From NCBI GenBank assembly GCA_052170315.1, contig JBQNAT010000003.1:62001-126000 (forward strand): a DNA stretch of 64,000 nucleotides, read 5' to 3'. The notes beneath the pieces were generated by a model. That model was not told the origin of the DNA and made no database searches. It was given only the letters and a program-made list of their open reading frames with translations. Numbering within the stretch: position 1 is the stretch's first letter; every line of letters starts with the position of its first letter. The position numbers were made by a program, and so were the translations under genes. This document shows, one piece after another, positions 1 to 8,667 of this stretch. The stretch is from UBA9732 sp052170315. GTDB lineage: Bacteria > Spirochaetota > Spirochaetia > Sphaerochaetales > Sphaerochaetaceae.

Positions 1-114
1 AGAAAAATCGTTGTCCTCTATCTTGGAGATATCACATACAGTACGGAAGGCATTGACATAATAAGTTTCAGGGACTGGACAAAACTTTCAGGAGAACTTA
101 ACTGTTTCAGCTGA
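1..114 (+). CDS. C-terminal end of an unidentified protein (partial)
   Basis: Frame 1 is open from the first base to a TGA at 112-114, giving 37 residues that contain YLGDITYSTEGIDIISF and end in LNCFS. The start lies outside the window. The fragment has mixed hydrophobic and charged residues and no motif I recognise, so no function is given. It converges on the dus gene, whose stop begins 11 bases further on. The open frame reaching a stop exactly at the junction of two opposing genes is the reason to believe it is coding. Confidence 0.5.
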   Translation, partial: RKIVVLYLGDITYSTEGIDIISFRDWTKLSGELNCFS

Positions 115-129
115 AGCCTGCGCTTCAGC
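110..129. other. Stem-loop between convergent gene ends
   Basis: A perfect 8-bp inverted repeat (GCTGAAGC, loop CTGC, GCTTCAGC) overlaps both stop codons of the convergent genes. Neither side has a T-tract, so it is not a classical intrinsic terminator. It may still act as a bidirectional 3'-end structure. Confidence 0.4.
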
Positions 130-1099
130 AAAGCATCGAAAGAGCCTCTTCATAAGAGCGTACAGTCAGAGCATTTGTCACCGCCCGTCTGACCTTCGCG
201 CTGTTCGGTATGCCCTTAAGGTAGGCGCAGACATGCTTTCGCATTTCCCTGCATGCCATGTTTTCGCCAAGGAAATCAGTAAGACCGTTCAGATGTTTCA
301 TTATGACATCCTTCTTCTCTTCCGCGGAAATAAAACCGGTTTCATTTCCTCTTAAAAGCGCTTCAGTTTGTTTGAAAATAAACGGATTTCCTATGGCTCC
401 GCGCGCAAACGCCACTGCGTCCACGCCTGTTTCCCTAAGCATGCGGACAGCGTCTTCAGCGGCAAAAAGATCGCCGGACCCTATTATCACATTATCGGGA
501 AAACGTTTTTTCAAATCACTTAAAAGCTCCCAATGCGCAAAGGGCATGTACAGCTGACTCCTTGTCCTTGCATGCATGCAAACGGCGCTTGCTCCCGAGT
601 CAAAGGCTATTTCGGCAGTCTCCGCGTAGTTAATGGAATTGACATCCCAGCCCGTCCTGATTTTTACGGTAACCGGAACCGAGACATTTTCAGCTATTGT
701 CTTTACTATATTGCCTATAATCTTCGGATTTTGAAGCAGAGCGCTGCCTGCGCCTGTTTTAACCACCTTTTGCACGGGACATCCGCAGTTTATGTCTATG
801 ATTGACGGCTTATAGGCCATCACTCCTTCAAGAGAGCGTTTTGCGGTTTCGGCATCCGGCAGAAAAAGCTGAACGGCAAGGTTCTTTTCATCCTGTCCTC
901 TTTCCATAAGCATGACAGTTTTTTCGCTGCCGCGGGCAACACCTTCGGCCGATACCATTTCCGTATAGGCAAGAGAGGCTCCGCGGGAAAGGCAGATGCT
1001 GCGATAGACCCTGTCAGTGTAACCCGCAAGAGGAGCCAGAAAAAGATTGGAATCCAGCCTGACGTTCCCTATTGTTACGGGATGAAGCAAGCCGGACAA
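125..1099 (-). CDS. dusB: tRNA-dihydrouridine synthase (DusB-like)
   Basis: FMN-dependent enzyme that reduces uridine to dihydrouridine in the tRNA D-loop. The 324-residue length is typical. Family motifs appear in order: LAPLAGYTD near residue 21 (FMN/TIM-barrel entry), AVQLF near 75, DINCGCPVQKV near 102 with the catalytic-type Cys and a following GAGSALL, VKIRTGWD near 145, HARTRSQLY near 175, GSGDLF near 207 and ARGAIGNPF near 233. It is the second gene after tatD with only 2 bases between them, so the two are probably co-transcribed. The subfamily (DusB rather than DusA or DusC) is an inference from overall resemblance. Confidence 0.9.
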   Translation of the reverse strand: MSGLLHPVTIGNVRLDSNLFLAPLAGYTDRVYRSICLSRGASLAYTEMVSAEGVARGSEKTVMLMERGQDEKNLAVQLFLPDAETAKRSLEGVMAYKPSIIDINCGCPVQKVVKTGAGSALLQNPKIIGNIVKTIAENVSVPVTVKIRTGWDVNSINYAETAEIAFDSGASAVCMHARTRSQLYMPFAHWELLSDLKKRFPDNVIIGSGDLFAAEDAVRMLRETGVDAVAFARGAIGNPFIFKQTEALLRGNETGFISAEEKKDVIMKHLNGLTDFLGENMACREMRKHVCAYLKGIPNSAKVRRAVTNALTVRSYEEALSMLC

Positions 1100-1101
1100 G
1101 T

Positions 1102-1878
1102 TCAGACCTCTGTAAGGTGGAAGGCGTTAAGGCTGTTCCGATACAGTATCTCTGCCATCTCTTCCGGAGCAATTCCCTTTATTTCGGCAATGGCCTGCGC
1201 GGTTTCCGGCAGATACTCGGGTCTGTTGCGGCGCTTGGAGTACTTCGCGGGAACCATGAAGGGAGCTTCGCTTTCGATGAGTATCCTGTTTTCGGGAAGG
1301 TTTCTTACTGTGTCCGTAAGTTTTCTTACGTTCTTATAAGTGATGTTTCCCGCAAACGAGAAGTATACGGGAAGTTCCATAGCCCTGAAAGCATAGTTCC
1401 AGTCTTCGGAATAGCAGTGAAAAACAGCTCCTTCCTCCGGGATATTATTCTTTAAAATGTCAAGAATATGCTCACCGGCCTCGCGGTTGTGAATTATAAC
1501 GGGAAGATGGGCCCTTCTTGCAATTTCAAGATGCTTCAGGAACATTTCCACCTGAACATTCTGAAACTGCCTGTACTTTCCGTAGTCAAGACCGGTCTCT
1601 CCTATTGCGACAATCCTGTCAAGCTTAAGGAACTGCTGAATTTTTGTTTCCCAGCCGGTAAGAATATTACCGCTTTCCGTGGGAGAAACACCTACAGCAT
1701 GGTATACGTTCTTTGCGCTCTTGAGATTGTTATAAACAACCTCAAAATCCGTAAGGCTGTTGCAGATGGAGACAATATTCGCTACTCCTACACGCTTTGC
1801 GTACTGGACTGCCAAAAGCTGTTCCAACTGATCTTCATGTATAAGTCCTATGTGACAATGTGTATCAAATAAACGCAT
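1102..1878 (-). CDS. tatD: TatD family metal-dependent hydrolase
   Basis: A 258-residue TIM-barrel nuclease or hydrolase of the TatD/YcfH family, cytosolic, whose members act as metal-dependent DNases. It starts MRLFDTHCHIG, whose HxH pair is the first metal-ligand motif. ETGLDYG near residue 95, VIIHNRE near 127, FHCYSED near 150 and ESEAPF near 203 supply the remaining ligands expected of the family. The usual D-x-P motif is written as EAPF here, a common variant. An SD-like AGGAAG precedes the ATG. It leads the tatD-dus unit and diverges from purD. Confidence 0.9.
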   Translation of the reverse strand: MRLFDTHCHIGLIHEDQLEQLLAVQYAKRVGVANIVSICNSLTDFEVVYNNLKSAKNVYHAVGVSPTESGNILTGWETKIQQFLKLDRIVAIGETGLDYGKYRQFQNVQVEMFLKHLEIARRAHLPVIIHNREAGEHILDILKNNIPEEGAVFHCYSEDWNYAFRAMELPVYFSFAGNITYKNVRKLTDTVRNLPENRILIESEAPFMVPAKYSKRRNRPEYLPETAQAIAEIKGIAPEEMAEILYRNSLNAFHLTEV

Positions 1879-2002
1879 AGAGGATACTTCCTATGTTTTC
1901 GATTAAATTTATGCAAACGAACGGTGCGCTGTAAATATAAGGTAGCACGCCTTGCCTCCGACGTCAAGTTTTGTTCATTTTGTTTCATATGCGGCCGGTC
2001 AA

Positions 2003-2031
2003 TTGACCTTGATGCCCTTAAATGATAATTT
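2003..2031 (+). promoter_or_regulatory. Predicted promoter of the purD homologue
   Basis: TTGACC at 2003-2008 and TAATTT at 2026-2031 are 17 bases apart, a sigma-70-type arrangement. Transcription would start near 2038, just before the Shine-Dalgarno sequence of the purD-like gene. An overlapping GATAAT at 2024 is an alternative -10. Confidence 0.5.
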
Positions 2032-2055
2032 TCCATATGCACGGAGAGAATGGAT

Positions 2056-3342
2056 ATGAAAGTACTTGTTTTAGGTTCAGGCGCAAAGGACCACGCAATA
2101 GCCTGGTGGTTCTCAAGGAGCAAGCTCATTGAAGGCCTTTACGTCGCGCCCAGCAACCCGGGAACCGCAAGCTTCGCCATAAACCTTCCGGATGTTAATC
2201 CGTCGGATAAAGAGCAGGTTTTAGATGCCTGCAGGAAATACGGGATTGACTTCGTTTTCATAGGAACGGAAGGCCCTCTTCAGACAGGTGTCATAGACTA
2301 CCTGAACAGCAACGGAATAGACACATTCGGGGCACCCGGCTATGCCGTAAAGCTTGACAACGACAGAAGCTTCTCAAGAAAGTTTGCCCAAAGGCACAAT
2401 ATACCAATACCCGACTACAGGATTTTCAAAACAGAAAAGGAACTTTCCGATTTCTTTGGCGGCAACGAAGGAAAAACCTATACAATAAAGCCGAATGACC
2501 TTTCACCTTCAAGAGTGATGATAAGCTCGTCCGACAATGAAGCCCTGCTTGACTACGGCAAAAAGCTTCTGAAGAAAAGCCCGGTTGTCGTAGAGGACCA
2601 CATAGAAGGAAGCCAGGCCACCATTTCCATACTGATGGACAACGAAGGATACTTCATACTTCCAATATGTTATGAGTATATAAAAAGAGAGCATACAGAC
2701 AAAGGCAACGGAGTTCCCACAGGCGGAATGGGCGCAGTCTGTCCTCTTTCCCTTGAACCGGAAATGAAGGACATGATATTAAACAAAATAGTACACCCTA
2801 CTTTCAAAGCCCTGAAAGAAGAGGAACTTTACTACAAGGGAATTCTGACATTCTCCGTTATCGCAGGAAACAACGGGCCTTGCCTTGTGGACTACCATGT
2901 ACGTCTTAACGACCCCGCAACACAGGCAATGGTGCCCCTGATTCGCAACGACCTCTGTGAACTGATGCTTGCCATGAAGAACAATACGCTGAAACAGACA
3001 AAGCTTGAGACTACCGGCAAAAGCTCCGTAGCCGTAGTAATCGCATCTGAAGGATATCCTGAGGATACTAAGGTCGGGCAAAAGCTTTCGGAAATACAGC
3101 CGCTGTACATGAGCAATGCAATTGACAACGGGACGCTTCTGTTTTTCGGCGCTGTGGAAAGCAGGCGAAACGGGATTTTCACAACAGGCGGAAGAGCCGC
3201 GACAATAGTAGGCGTTGACAACAACATAATGATGGCCAACTCAAAAGCCTATAAGTCAATAGACATTGTAAACTTTGACGGCTCCTGGTACAGAAACGAT
3301 ATCGGAGAAAAGTTCTTTGAGAACGCGACAACAAACGGCTGA
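2056..3342 (+). CDS. purD: Diverged phosphoribosylamine-glycine ligase (PurD) homologue
   Basis: A 428-residue ATP-grasp protein matching PurD over its full length: KVLVLGSG at the start, YVAPSNPGTAS, FGAPGYAVKLDNDRSFS, PTGGMGAVCP near residue 227, RLNDPATQ near 290, TGGRAATIVG near 377 and the final DGSWYRNDIG. PurD joins glycine to phosphoribosylamine in purine synthesis. The usual glycine-rich ATP loop (KADGLAAGKGV) reads KPNDLSPSRVM, and the metal-binding EFNxRFGDPE region reads DYHVRLNDPA, so activity is uncertain. The ATG at 2056 is preferred to the one at 2050 because GGAG then lies 9 rather than 3 bases upstream. No other purine gene is nearby, and it has its own promoter and terminator. 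Confidence 0.75.
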   Translation: MKVLVLGSGAKDHAIAWWFSRSKLIEGLYVAPSNPGTASFAINLPDVNPSDKEQVLDACRKYGIDFVFIGTEGPLQTGVIDYLNSNGIDTFGAPGYAVKLDNDRSFSRKFAQRHNIPIPDYRIFKTEKELSDFFGGNEGKTYTIKPNDLSPSRVMISSSDNEALLDYGKKLLKKSPVVVEDHIEGSQATISILMDNEGYFILPICYEYIKREHTDKGNGVPTGGMGAVCPLSLEPEMKDMILNKIVHPTFKALKEEELYYKGILTFSVIAGNNGPCLVDYHVRLNDPATQAMVPLIRNDLCELMLAMKNNTLKQTKLETTGKSSVAVVIASEGYPEDTKVGQKLSEIQPLYMSNAIDNGTLLFFGAVESRRNGIFTTGGRAATIVGVDNNIMMANSKAYKSIDIVNFDGSWYRNDIGEKFFENATTNG

Positions 3343-3373
3343 ACCGAACTTTAAACAGATATCCTGACAAGCG

Positions 3374-3412
3374 AAACCTGCCCGGAAAATTCCGGGGCAG
3401 GTTTATTTTAAT
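3374..3412 (+). terminator. Intrinsic terminator after purD
   Basis: AAACCTGCCC pairs with GGGCAGGTTT around a short loop, with one bulge and extra GG/CC pairs, and is followed by a T-rich GTTTATTTTA. It lies between the convergent purD and Wzi-like genes. The T-tract supports the plus direction. Confidence 0.7.
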
Positions 3413-3417
3413 CAGAA

Positions 3418-5208
3418 TTAATAATACAGCTTCAGTCCTATCAGCGCATTTACCGTAAGGCTGTTCCGCCATTCTCCGAAGGATGCTACTCCCCCCGGAT
3501 TGTACTGGAAATTCGGCGCGAAAGAAGTGTCCGAAGGAAGAGGCAAAAGCGTAAAGCTTCTTGTGCTGTCCCAGATAACCCTAAGCCCGAAGTTTAATGT
3601 AAGGGGGAAAGAATCAAACTTCTTTTCAACAGTCACTTCCGAATCCAGTATATTATTCCAGATATATCCGAAGAAATTCCTGTCTTTATACTCCCCATTA
3701 TCCGCTCCCGTATAAGACATATGGGTAAGAATATCCGTACCCGTTGTTTTTGTCGCGTACTGGGCGCTTCGCATCTGGTCCTTAACCGTGCAGTTTATGC
3801 GCCAGCCGCTTCCAAGTGAAGAACTTAAATTTGCCAGAAGCTCAAGAGTATCAGGATTTACAGGATAACTTAGAGGCTGTCCCTTGTTTACATAGGCGGT
3901 AGTGTAGTTTACATTGCCGAATATCTTATCGTTCGAAGCATAATGAGCTCCAAAGAAAGCGGGAATATATGTAACCTGAAGCCCAAGCTCTGAAAAATTA
4001 AGGAAATCAAGAGAGAATTTAGCGCCGAACTGCACTGGGATAATGTTTCTGGGGTTGGAGAAAATTCGGAAGCTGTTAAGCTCGTCCATACCTAAAGCCA
4101 AATAGAACTTTCCCACGCCGGGAATCGTATAGGAAATATCAAAGCCCGCAAGCATGTTGTCATAATCACCAAGGCTGTTTTGCGCGAACATATAAATGGC
4201 AACCGGGTTAAGGTATGAAAGCTCAAAACGCTTCCGCCAGACAACGGATTCCCAGACTGAAAACTTCAGACCTCTCACAGGCGTAATTTCTACCCTGTGA
4301 ATACTCAGATTGTTGTAGTATTTTCCCTCTTTTTTGTCCATGTTTTCGGAAGGCCATTTAACCCCGTTGACCGTGTCTATGGAAACAAAGCCAAGAGAAC
4401 CCGTGGAAACAGAATAGCTGAACCACGAAGTCGGATTTATAGACAATTCGAAGCCATCGTAGGCCCTTGCCGAGCCTGACAGTCCAAGGTTGTTCATCCC
4501 CGGGCCCCAGTCCCTCTTCAGCGTTCCTATACGTGCGGTTATCATGTCATTGTTTATGCTTGTCGAGACTTCCGATAATGTGGTAATCCCGGTATATATA
4601 TTCCCGTCCGGAAGGTCCCTAAGCCTATCCCCCTGATGAAGAAGCCTCATGTAGAAACCGTCGCAGTTTATCTTAAGGTCCGTAAGGATATCGGCTTTCA
4701 GGTCTATCCTGTTAATCCCAACAGAGAAATTAATATCATAGGACAGGTAATCCAGAATATCGCCGTTCACATAGGCCATTACCTCATTTCTGGAATCCAA
4801 AACCTTCTCCGATGTAGTCGAATACCCTATCACGGAGTCTGACGAAACCTTTCCGCCTGCGGTTGCCGAACTTTTTCCGGAGGTCCTCACATAGCCCTTT
4901 TTGAAAAGGTCTCCGAGGCCCGACGGTTCGTTCCCGTAAAGCGAATCGAAATCCGAAAGCATATCTCTTATTTCCAGCTTCTCTTCGCCCGATACTCTGT
5001 CCGAGTTCGCAATCGCGGACAAAAGATTTCTCACAGTATTTACGTTGTAAGGTTTAACATCAGTCTGCACGGGGATTATTCCGCGTATCTCGGCTATTTC
5101 AATGAAGCTGTAAGCCTTATGCTCAAGCGGTACGCTGTGAAATTTCGCAGCAAAAACGCAGGCGGGAATCAAAAGCAATACCAGCAAAACAATGATTTTT
5201 TTTCTCAT
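3418..5208 (-). CDS. Wzi-like outer-membrane protein 1
   Basis: A 596-residue predicted outer-membrane beta-barrel. The start at 5208 is chosen because GGAG lies 7 bases upstream and the protein then opens with a signal peptide (MRKK, a Leu/Val-rich core, then ACVFAA). Wzi anchors capsular polysaccharide at the outer membrane. Supporting features are the block WGPGMNNLGLSGSARAYDG near residue 240, the LSYLNPVAIYMFAQN block near 345, alternating aromatic beta-strand patterns and a terminal LKLYY. The N-terminal region resembles the helical segment seen in the other three paralogues of this window. It follows capA1 by 13 bases and ends the minus-strand block glycosyltransferase-tupA1-capA1-wzi1. 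Confidence 0.7.
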   Translation of the reverse strand: MRKKIIVLLVLLLIPACVFAAKFHSVPLEHKAYSFIEIAEIRGIIPVQTDVKPYNVNTVRNLLSAIANSDRVSGEEKLEIRDMLSDFDSLYGNEPSGLGDLFKKGYVRTSGKSSATAGGKVSSDSVIGYSTTSEKVLDSRNEVMAYVNGDILDYLSYDINFSVGINRIDLKADILTDLKINCDGFYMRLLHQGDRLRDLPDGNIYTGITTLSEVSTSINNDMITARIGTLKRDWGPGMNNLGLSGSARAYDGFELSINPTSWFSYSVSTGSLGFVSIDTVNGVKWPSENMDKKEGKYYNNLSIHRVEITPVRGLKFSVWESVVWRKRFELSYLNPVAIYMFAQNSLGDYDNMLAGFDISYTIPGVGKFYLALGMDELNSFRIFSNPRNIIPVQFGAKFSLDFLNFSELGLQVTYIPAFFGAHYASNDKIFGNVNYTTAYVNKGQPLSYPVNPDTLELLANLSSSLGSGWRINCTVKDQMRSAQYATKTTGTDILTHMSYTGADNGEYKDRNFFGYIWNNILDSEVTVEKKFDSFPLTLNFGLRVIWDSTRSFTLLPLPSDTSFAPNFQYNPGGVASFGEWRNSLTVNALIGLKLYY

Positions 5209-5221
5209 AAACATACTCCAG

Positions 5222-6322
5222 TCAAACAGAGGTTTTAAGCCCGGCGACAAGAACTTCATTCAGCGACTCGCATTCGACATAGTTCAATAGCATAAGCCGG
5301 AGTCTTCTTCCGACCAGATGCCTTAGAAACCATATGAAAATCCTGAGCATAAATTTCTTTGCTCCGGAGTGTTCCTCTATAATCATCTTAAAATAATTAC
5401 TCACAAATTTATCGAAGGACTTTTCCACAAAACCGTCCTGCAGGATTTCCTTAGAGCGTGACTTGAAATCACGAAGGATGGAATCATTGTCCGAAATCCT
5501 GACACCGCTGCCGCAGCGCTCCAGAGAAACGTACGAAACCTCTGCGGACTCACGGGAAATATCGGCCTGAATAAGCAGAGACGTATTCCAAAAAGGATTT
5601 TTATCCCCGTCAAAGAGGAAATTCCCCTGTCCGTAAATTATTTCTGCGCCCTTGAACTTCTCCATACAGCCTATGCAGTGACTGTGCTGAGCAATAACAA
5701 GATCAGCTCCGGCTTTAGCGAACCCTTTCAGAGACTTCCTGAGACCGGGAGACGGATATCTGTAATGCTCCTTTCCTCCGTGGTAAAGGACAATCACCTT
5801 ATCACAGTGTTTTTTAAGCTCTGAAACATGCAGATAAGAAGCAGGACAGTCAAAAGGATTAGCTCCGGCTTTACTCTTTTCCGCAATGGAAAATTCATGT
5901 TCGGCGCAGGCGTAAATGCCTATTTTTAAACCTTCTTTCTCAAGTATAAACGGCCTTTGCGCGTTTTCCAAATTCGAACCCGCTCCAACATGGGAAATAC
6001 CCTCCCCGTCCAAAGCCTTCAGTGTGGAATAAAGGCCCTGTTCGCCCTGATCCATTATGTGGTTGTTGGCAAGAGTAAGAAGATTCGCTTTTACGGCTTG
6101 ATACCCCTTAACGGCGGCCAAGGGAGAAATGAGATTCGGACCGCATTTTTTTATTGGTTTATGATGGTCCGTAAGTGGAATTTCAAGATTAAAAATACGA
6201 TAATCTGCTGATTTAAGGCAATCAATAAGCTTTACATCCAATATATCATCCATTTTACCGGAAGTAAAAGAGTTCATATTGCTTTTTGTCGGAACCATAT
6301 CAGCGCCAATAAGAATTCTCAC
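5222..6322 (-). CDS. CapA family protein 1 (PGA_cap / metallophosphatase fold)
   Basis: A 366-residue CapA-type protein. CapA homologues take part in poly-gamma-glutamate capsule synthesis or export and share a calcineurin-like fold. Visible motifs are GADMVPTKSN at the start, YRIFNLEIPLTD near residue 42, LTLANNHIMDQGEQG near 81, YHGGKEHYRYPSP near 178, QHSHCIG near 213 and YGQGNFLFDG near 229. The Asp, Asn-His and His residues of the metal site are therefore present. GTG start with GGAGG 8 bases upstream. The start overlaps the tupA1 stop by 4 bases, implying translational coupling. No signal peptide is seen, and no CapB or CapC ligase or exporter gene lies in the window. Confidence 0.85.
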   Translation of the reverse strand: MRILIGADMVPTKSNMNSFTSGKMDDILDVKLIDCLKSADYRIFNLEIPLTDHHKPIKKCGPNLISPLAAVKGYQAVKANLLTLANNHIMDQGEQGLYSTLKALDGEGISHVGAGSNLENAQRPFILEKEGLKIGIYACAEHEFSIAEKSKAGANPFDCPASYLHVSELKKHCDKVIVLYHGGKEHYRYPSPGLRKSLKGFAKAGADLVIAQHSHCIGCMEKFKGAEIIYGQGNFLFDGDKNPFWNTSLLIQADISRESAEVSYVSLERCGSGVRISDNDSILRDFKSRSKEILQDGFVEKSFDKFVSNYFKMIIEEHSGAKKFMLRIFIWFLRHLVGRRLRLMLLNYVECESLNEVLVAGLKTSV

Positions 6323-7248
6323 CTGCAGACCCTCCTTTCACTCGGAAGAACCAGCAGCTCTCCGATTTTGAAATCATACTCATCCGGGTTGAATCTTGCA
6401 AACCCCGAACCGTCAAAAAAAGTAAGCTCCCCAAAGAAAAGATGTTTGTTGGCATAGTACCAGTCCACCCTTACTTCAGGTATGCCTTCCGCAAGTACTG
6501 CCGAAAGCTTAAGCATCTTTTCAAGGAATACAGGCCTTTGAATAGGTGAAGAACTTCCTTCAAGCCCGGGCTGGCTAATGTTCACAGGCTTCCATGAAGT
6601 ATCAAACCAGTCCTGAGTATGGGAACCAAGGAACCTTCCTTTATGCACTTCTATGAAAACGGGTTTTCCGTTAAAGCAGAGGACCTTATAATCAGGAAGG
6701 TCTCTGCCGTCTTCCGAATCCGAATCAGAGATATACTCTTCCGCAATTATCCTTCGTTTGACATTTCTGTAGGGCCATTCCCTGTAAGAAAGAAAATAGT
6801 TGTTCTTAAGACTTCTTTTAAGTCTTTTTTTGGCATCAGTCACATCAAGATGCGCTTTATCAGGACATATAACAAGACCGCAGCTGTCGTGAGAGCACTT
6901 AAGAACAAATGATTTCGGAAGCTTGTCAAAGTCAATATCCGCGGCCCTTTCCCACACCCCAAGAAGCGGGATAACATATTCACTGCCTATTTTATCGGTC
7001 ACATACTGTTTTACAAGATACTTGTCCACCATAATTGTATAGTCAGGATTTCTGTCATAGAGTTTTATCCACTGCAGCTTTTCATTGAAACGCTTAGGAT
7101 TTTTAAGATTAAGTTTCAAGCCGGTCCTTACCCTGTAAAGAAATTTAAGATAAGGTTTGTCCGGAACAAAACTCAAAAGCTTGTAGAAAGCCTGTATGGC
7201 GTCGCGTCCTAAAAACTTTTTTATTTTATCAAAAAATGCGTCTCTCAT
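6319..7248 (-). CDS. TupA-like ATP-grasp amidoligase 1
   Basis: A 309-residue protein of the TupA-type ATP-grasp family, named for teichuronopeptide synthesis in alkaliphilic Bacillus, where TupA is linked to joining amino acids to an acidic polysaccharide. Seen: NPKRFNEKLQWIKLY near residue 50, DKYLVKQYVTDKIG, YVIPLLGVWE, FVLKCSHDSCG near 127 (the ATP-binding Lys strand), IIAEEYI near 169, DYKVLCFNG near 188, VRVDWYY near 262 and FGELTFFDGSGF near 275 (acidic Mg-binding end of the fold). It overlaps both neighbours by 4 bases (glycosyltransferase upstream, capA1 downstream), so all three are probably made in fixed proportion. The substrate is unknown. Confidence 0.85.
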   Translation of the reverse strand: MRDAFFDKIKKFLGRDAIQAFYKLLSFVPDKPYLKFLYRVRTGLKLNLKNPKRFNEKLQWIKLYDRNPDYTIMVDKYLVKQYVTDKIGSEYVIPLLGVWERAADIDFDKLPKSFVLKCSHDSCGLVICPDKAHLDVTDAKKRLKRSLKNNYFLSYREWPYRNVKRRIIAEEYISDSDSEDGRDLPDYKVLCFNGKPVFIEVHKGRFLGSHTQDWFDTSWKPVNISQPGLEGSSSPIQRPVFLEKMLKLSAVLAEGIPEVRVDWYYANKHLFFGELTFFDGSGFARFNPDEYDFKIGELLVLPSERRVCR

Positions 7249-8324
7249 TTTTTCAGCATATCCATATAAGAATCCACAACTATCCCGCGGTCAAAGTTCT
7301 CTTCAACTATTTTTCTGCCCGCAAGACCCATTTCACTGCGGGTTTCAGTATTAAGCTCACAGAACCGTCTTACAACGCTTTTAAGGTTTTCGGAGTCCTT
7401 CGCCTCGCAGTAAAAACCATTGATATTATCCCTTACTATTTCCTTGCAGCCTGTCCTTGAAGTACAGATAACGGGTCTTGCCATTGCGCAGGCCTCAAGT
7501 ATCACGTTGGAAATACCTTCAGGATGAAAAGTAGGAAGCACAAGGCATGATGTTTTTTCAAGAAGGGGCCTTACATCCGAAAGCGCACCTTCATAAACCA
7601 GCTTCTTTTCTTTACAGAGCCGGTTCAGCCTTTCACGGTATTCTTCGTCTGCAGTTCCTGCGGCATGGAACTCCGTTTCGTCTAAAGCCATATCCTCCGC
7701 AACGTCAAGGAAGTTGTCAATGCCTTTGGCCTTTGTAAGCCTTCCAATAAAAGATAAAACGGTTTTTCCGCCTTCCGGATACGGAGCAGGCCTGAATTTT
7801 TCAAGATTTATTCCCGAACCGGGAACAACTACGGATTTTTTAAATCCTATGCCGTTGTCCCTGAAAAACGCCCTGTTGTCTTCATTCTGGAAAACCACGC
7901 ATTTGGCTCCAGGCATTACATAACGGTGCATGCAAAGCAGCAAAATCCTGAGCTTTCCTTTTTTTTCAAGCTCGCCAAGACCTGTTATCATAGGCACGAA
8001 CGGCACACGCGCTTTTTTTGCCGCAATACCGCCATAGAGATTCATTTTGATTGTAAATGTGAAAATAATATCAGGACGCTCCGCGCGTATCAGTTTTAAA
8101 TAGGTACGAAGAAGCCTAAGCTCCTCACTGACATTTGTGCCTTTTCCGTTGAAAGAAACTTCCGCCATCCTGCATCCGAGAGCCTCAAGTTCACTGTTCT
8201 TTTTTCCATCATCATTATGGCAGGCAACAGTGATTTCATGTCCGGCCTCTTTCATTGAACGGATAATCTCATATCTGAAATTGTATGTGTAGGAAGTCAG
8301 GTTGGATAGTATAAGTATCTTCAA
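7245..8324 (-). CDS. Glycosyltransferase family 4
   Basis: A 359-residue GT-B fold glycosyltransferase, expected to add a sugar from a nucleotide donor to a lipid-linked glycan at the inner face of the plasma membrane. It begins KILILSNLTSYTYNFRYE, has an N-terminal acceptor domain with MITGLGE near residue 120, the linker LSFIGRLTKAKGID near 192, and the donor-site block PTFHPEGISNVILEACAMA near 268 with the E-x7-E pattern of family 4. The start is placed at TTG 8324 because GGAG is 8 bases upstream; the upstream in-frame TTG at 8330 leaves only 2. First gene of the minus-strand block leading to wzi1. Confidence 0.88.
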   Translation of the reverse strand: MKILILSNLTSYTYNFRYEIIRSMKEAGHEITVACHNDDGKKNSELEALGCRMAEVSFNGKGTNVSEELRLLRTYLKLIRAERPDIIFTFTIKMNLYGGIAAKKARVPFVPMITGLGELEKKGKLRILLLCMHRYVMPGAKCVVFQNEDNRAFFRDNGIGFKKSVVVPGSGINLEKFRPAPYPEGGKTVLSFIGRLTKAKGIDNFLDVAEDMALDETEFHAAGTADEEYRERLNRLCKEKKLVYEGALSDVRPLLEKTSCLVLPTFHPEGISNVILEACAMARPVICTSRTGCKEIVRDNINGFYCEAKDSENLKSVVRRFCELNTETRSEMGLAGRKIVEENFDRGIVVDSYMDMLKK

Positions 8325-8667
8325 TATCAAAACTCCTTTTTTAAAGCACGGATAAAACCGAATGGCAGAGATATTGCAGAATAAAGAACGGCAATGCCTG
8401 CATGTACGGTTTTATCTTAAGCTCCTGATTTTCCCAATTACAAATATGAGACCGTCTTTATCCTGTAATGTCTTTTCCGTCTTAAATATCTTATTATGCG
8501 ATTAGAAAAACGAAAAGTCTACATTGCATACATTATTTGATTTTATCATAATAAAGAACCGGGATTATAAAGTAACTCCTGTTTCATGGTATGCTGTAAA
8601 AGAGAAACGGGCTGTTTATCGTATTTAAATGCAGATTTTGTATTGATGAGGTTCTTTAAAACAGTTT
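8325..8667. other. Divergent regulatory region with a long inverted repeat
   Basis: This 343-base gap separates divergent surface-polymer blocks. It is A+T-rich with no convincing gene. A perfect 10-bp inverted repeat, GATAAAACCG at 8351-8360 and CGGTTTTATC at 8407-8416, encloses 46 bases containing smaller pairing (GGCA/TGCC). On the minus strand this would be the leader of the glycosyltransferase-tupA-capA-wzi transcript, ending about 27 bases before its start codon. Promoter candidates in the right half, such as TGGTATGCT near 8588, are weak. Confidence 0.5.
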
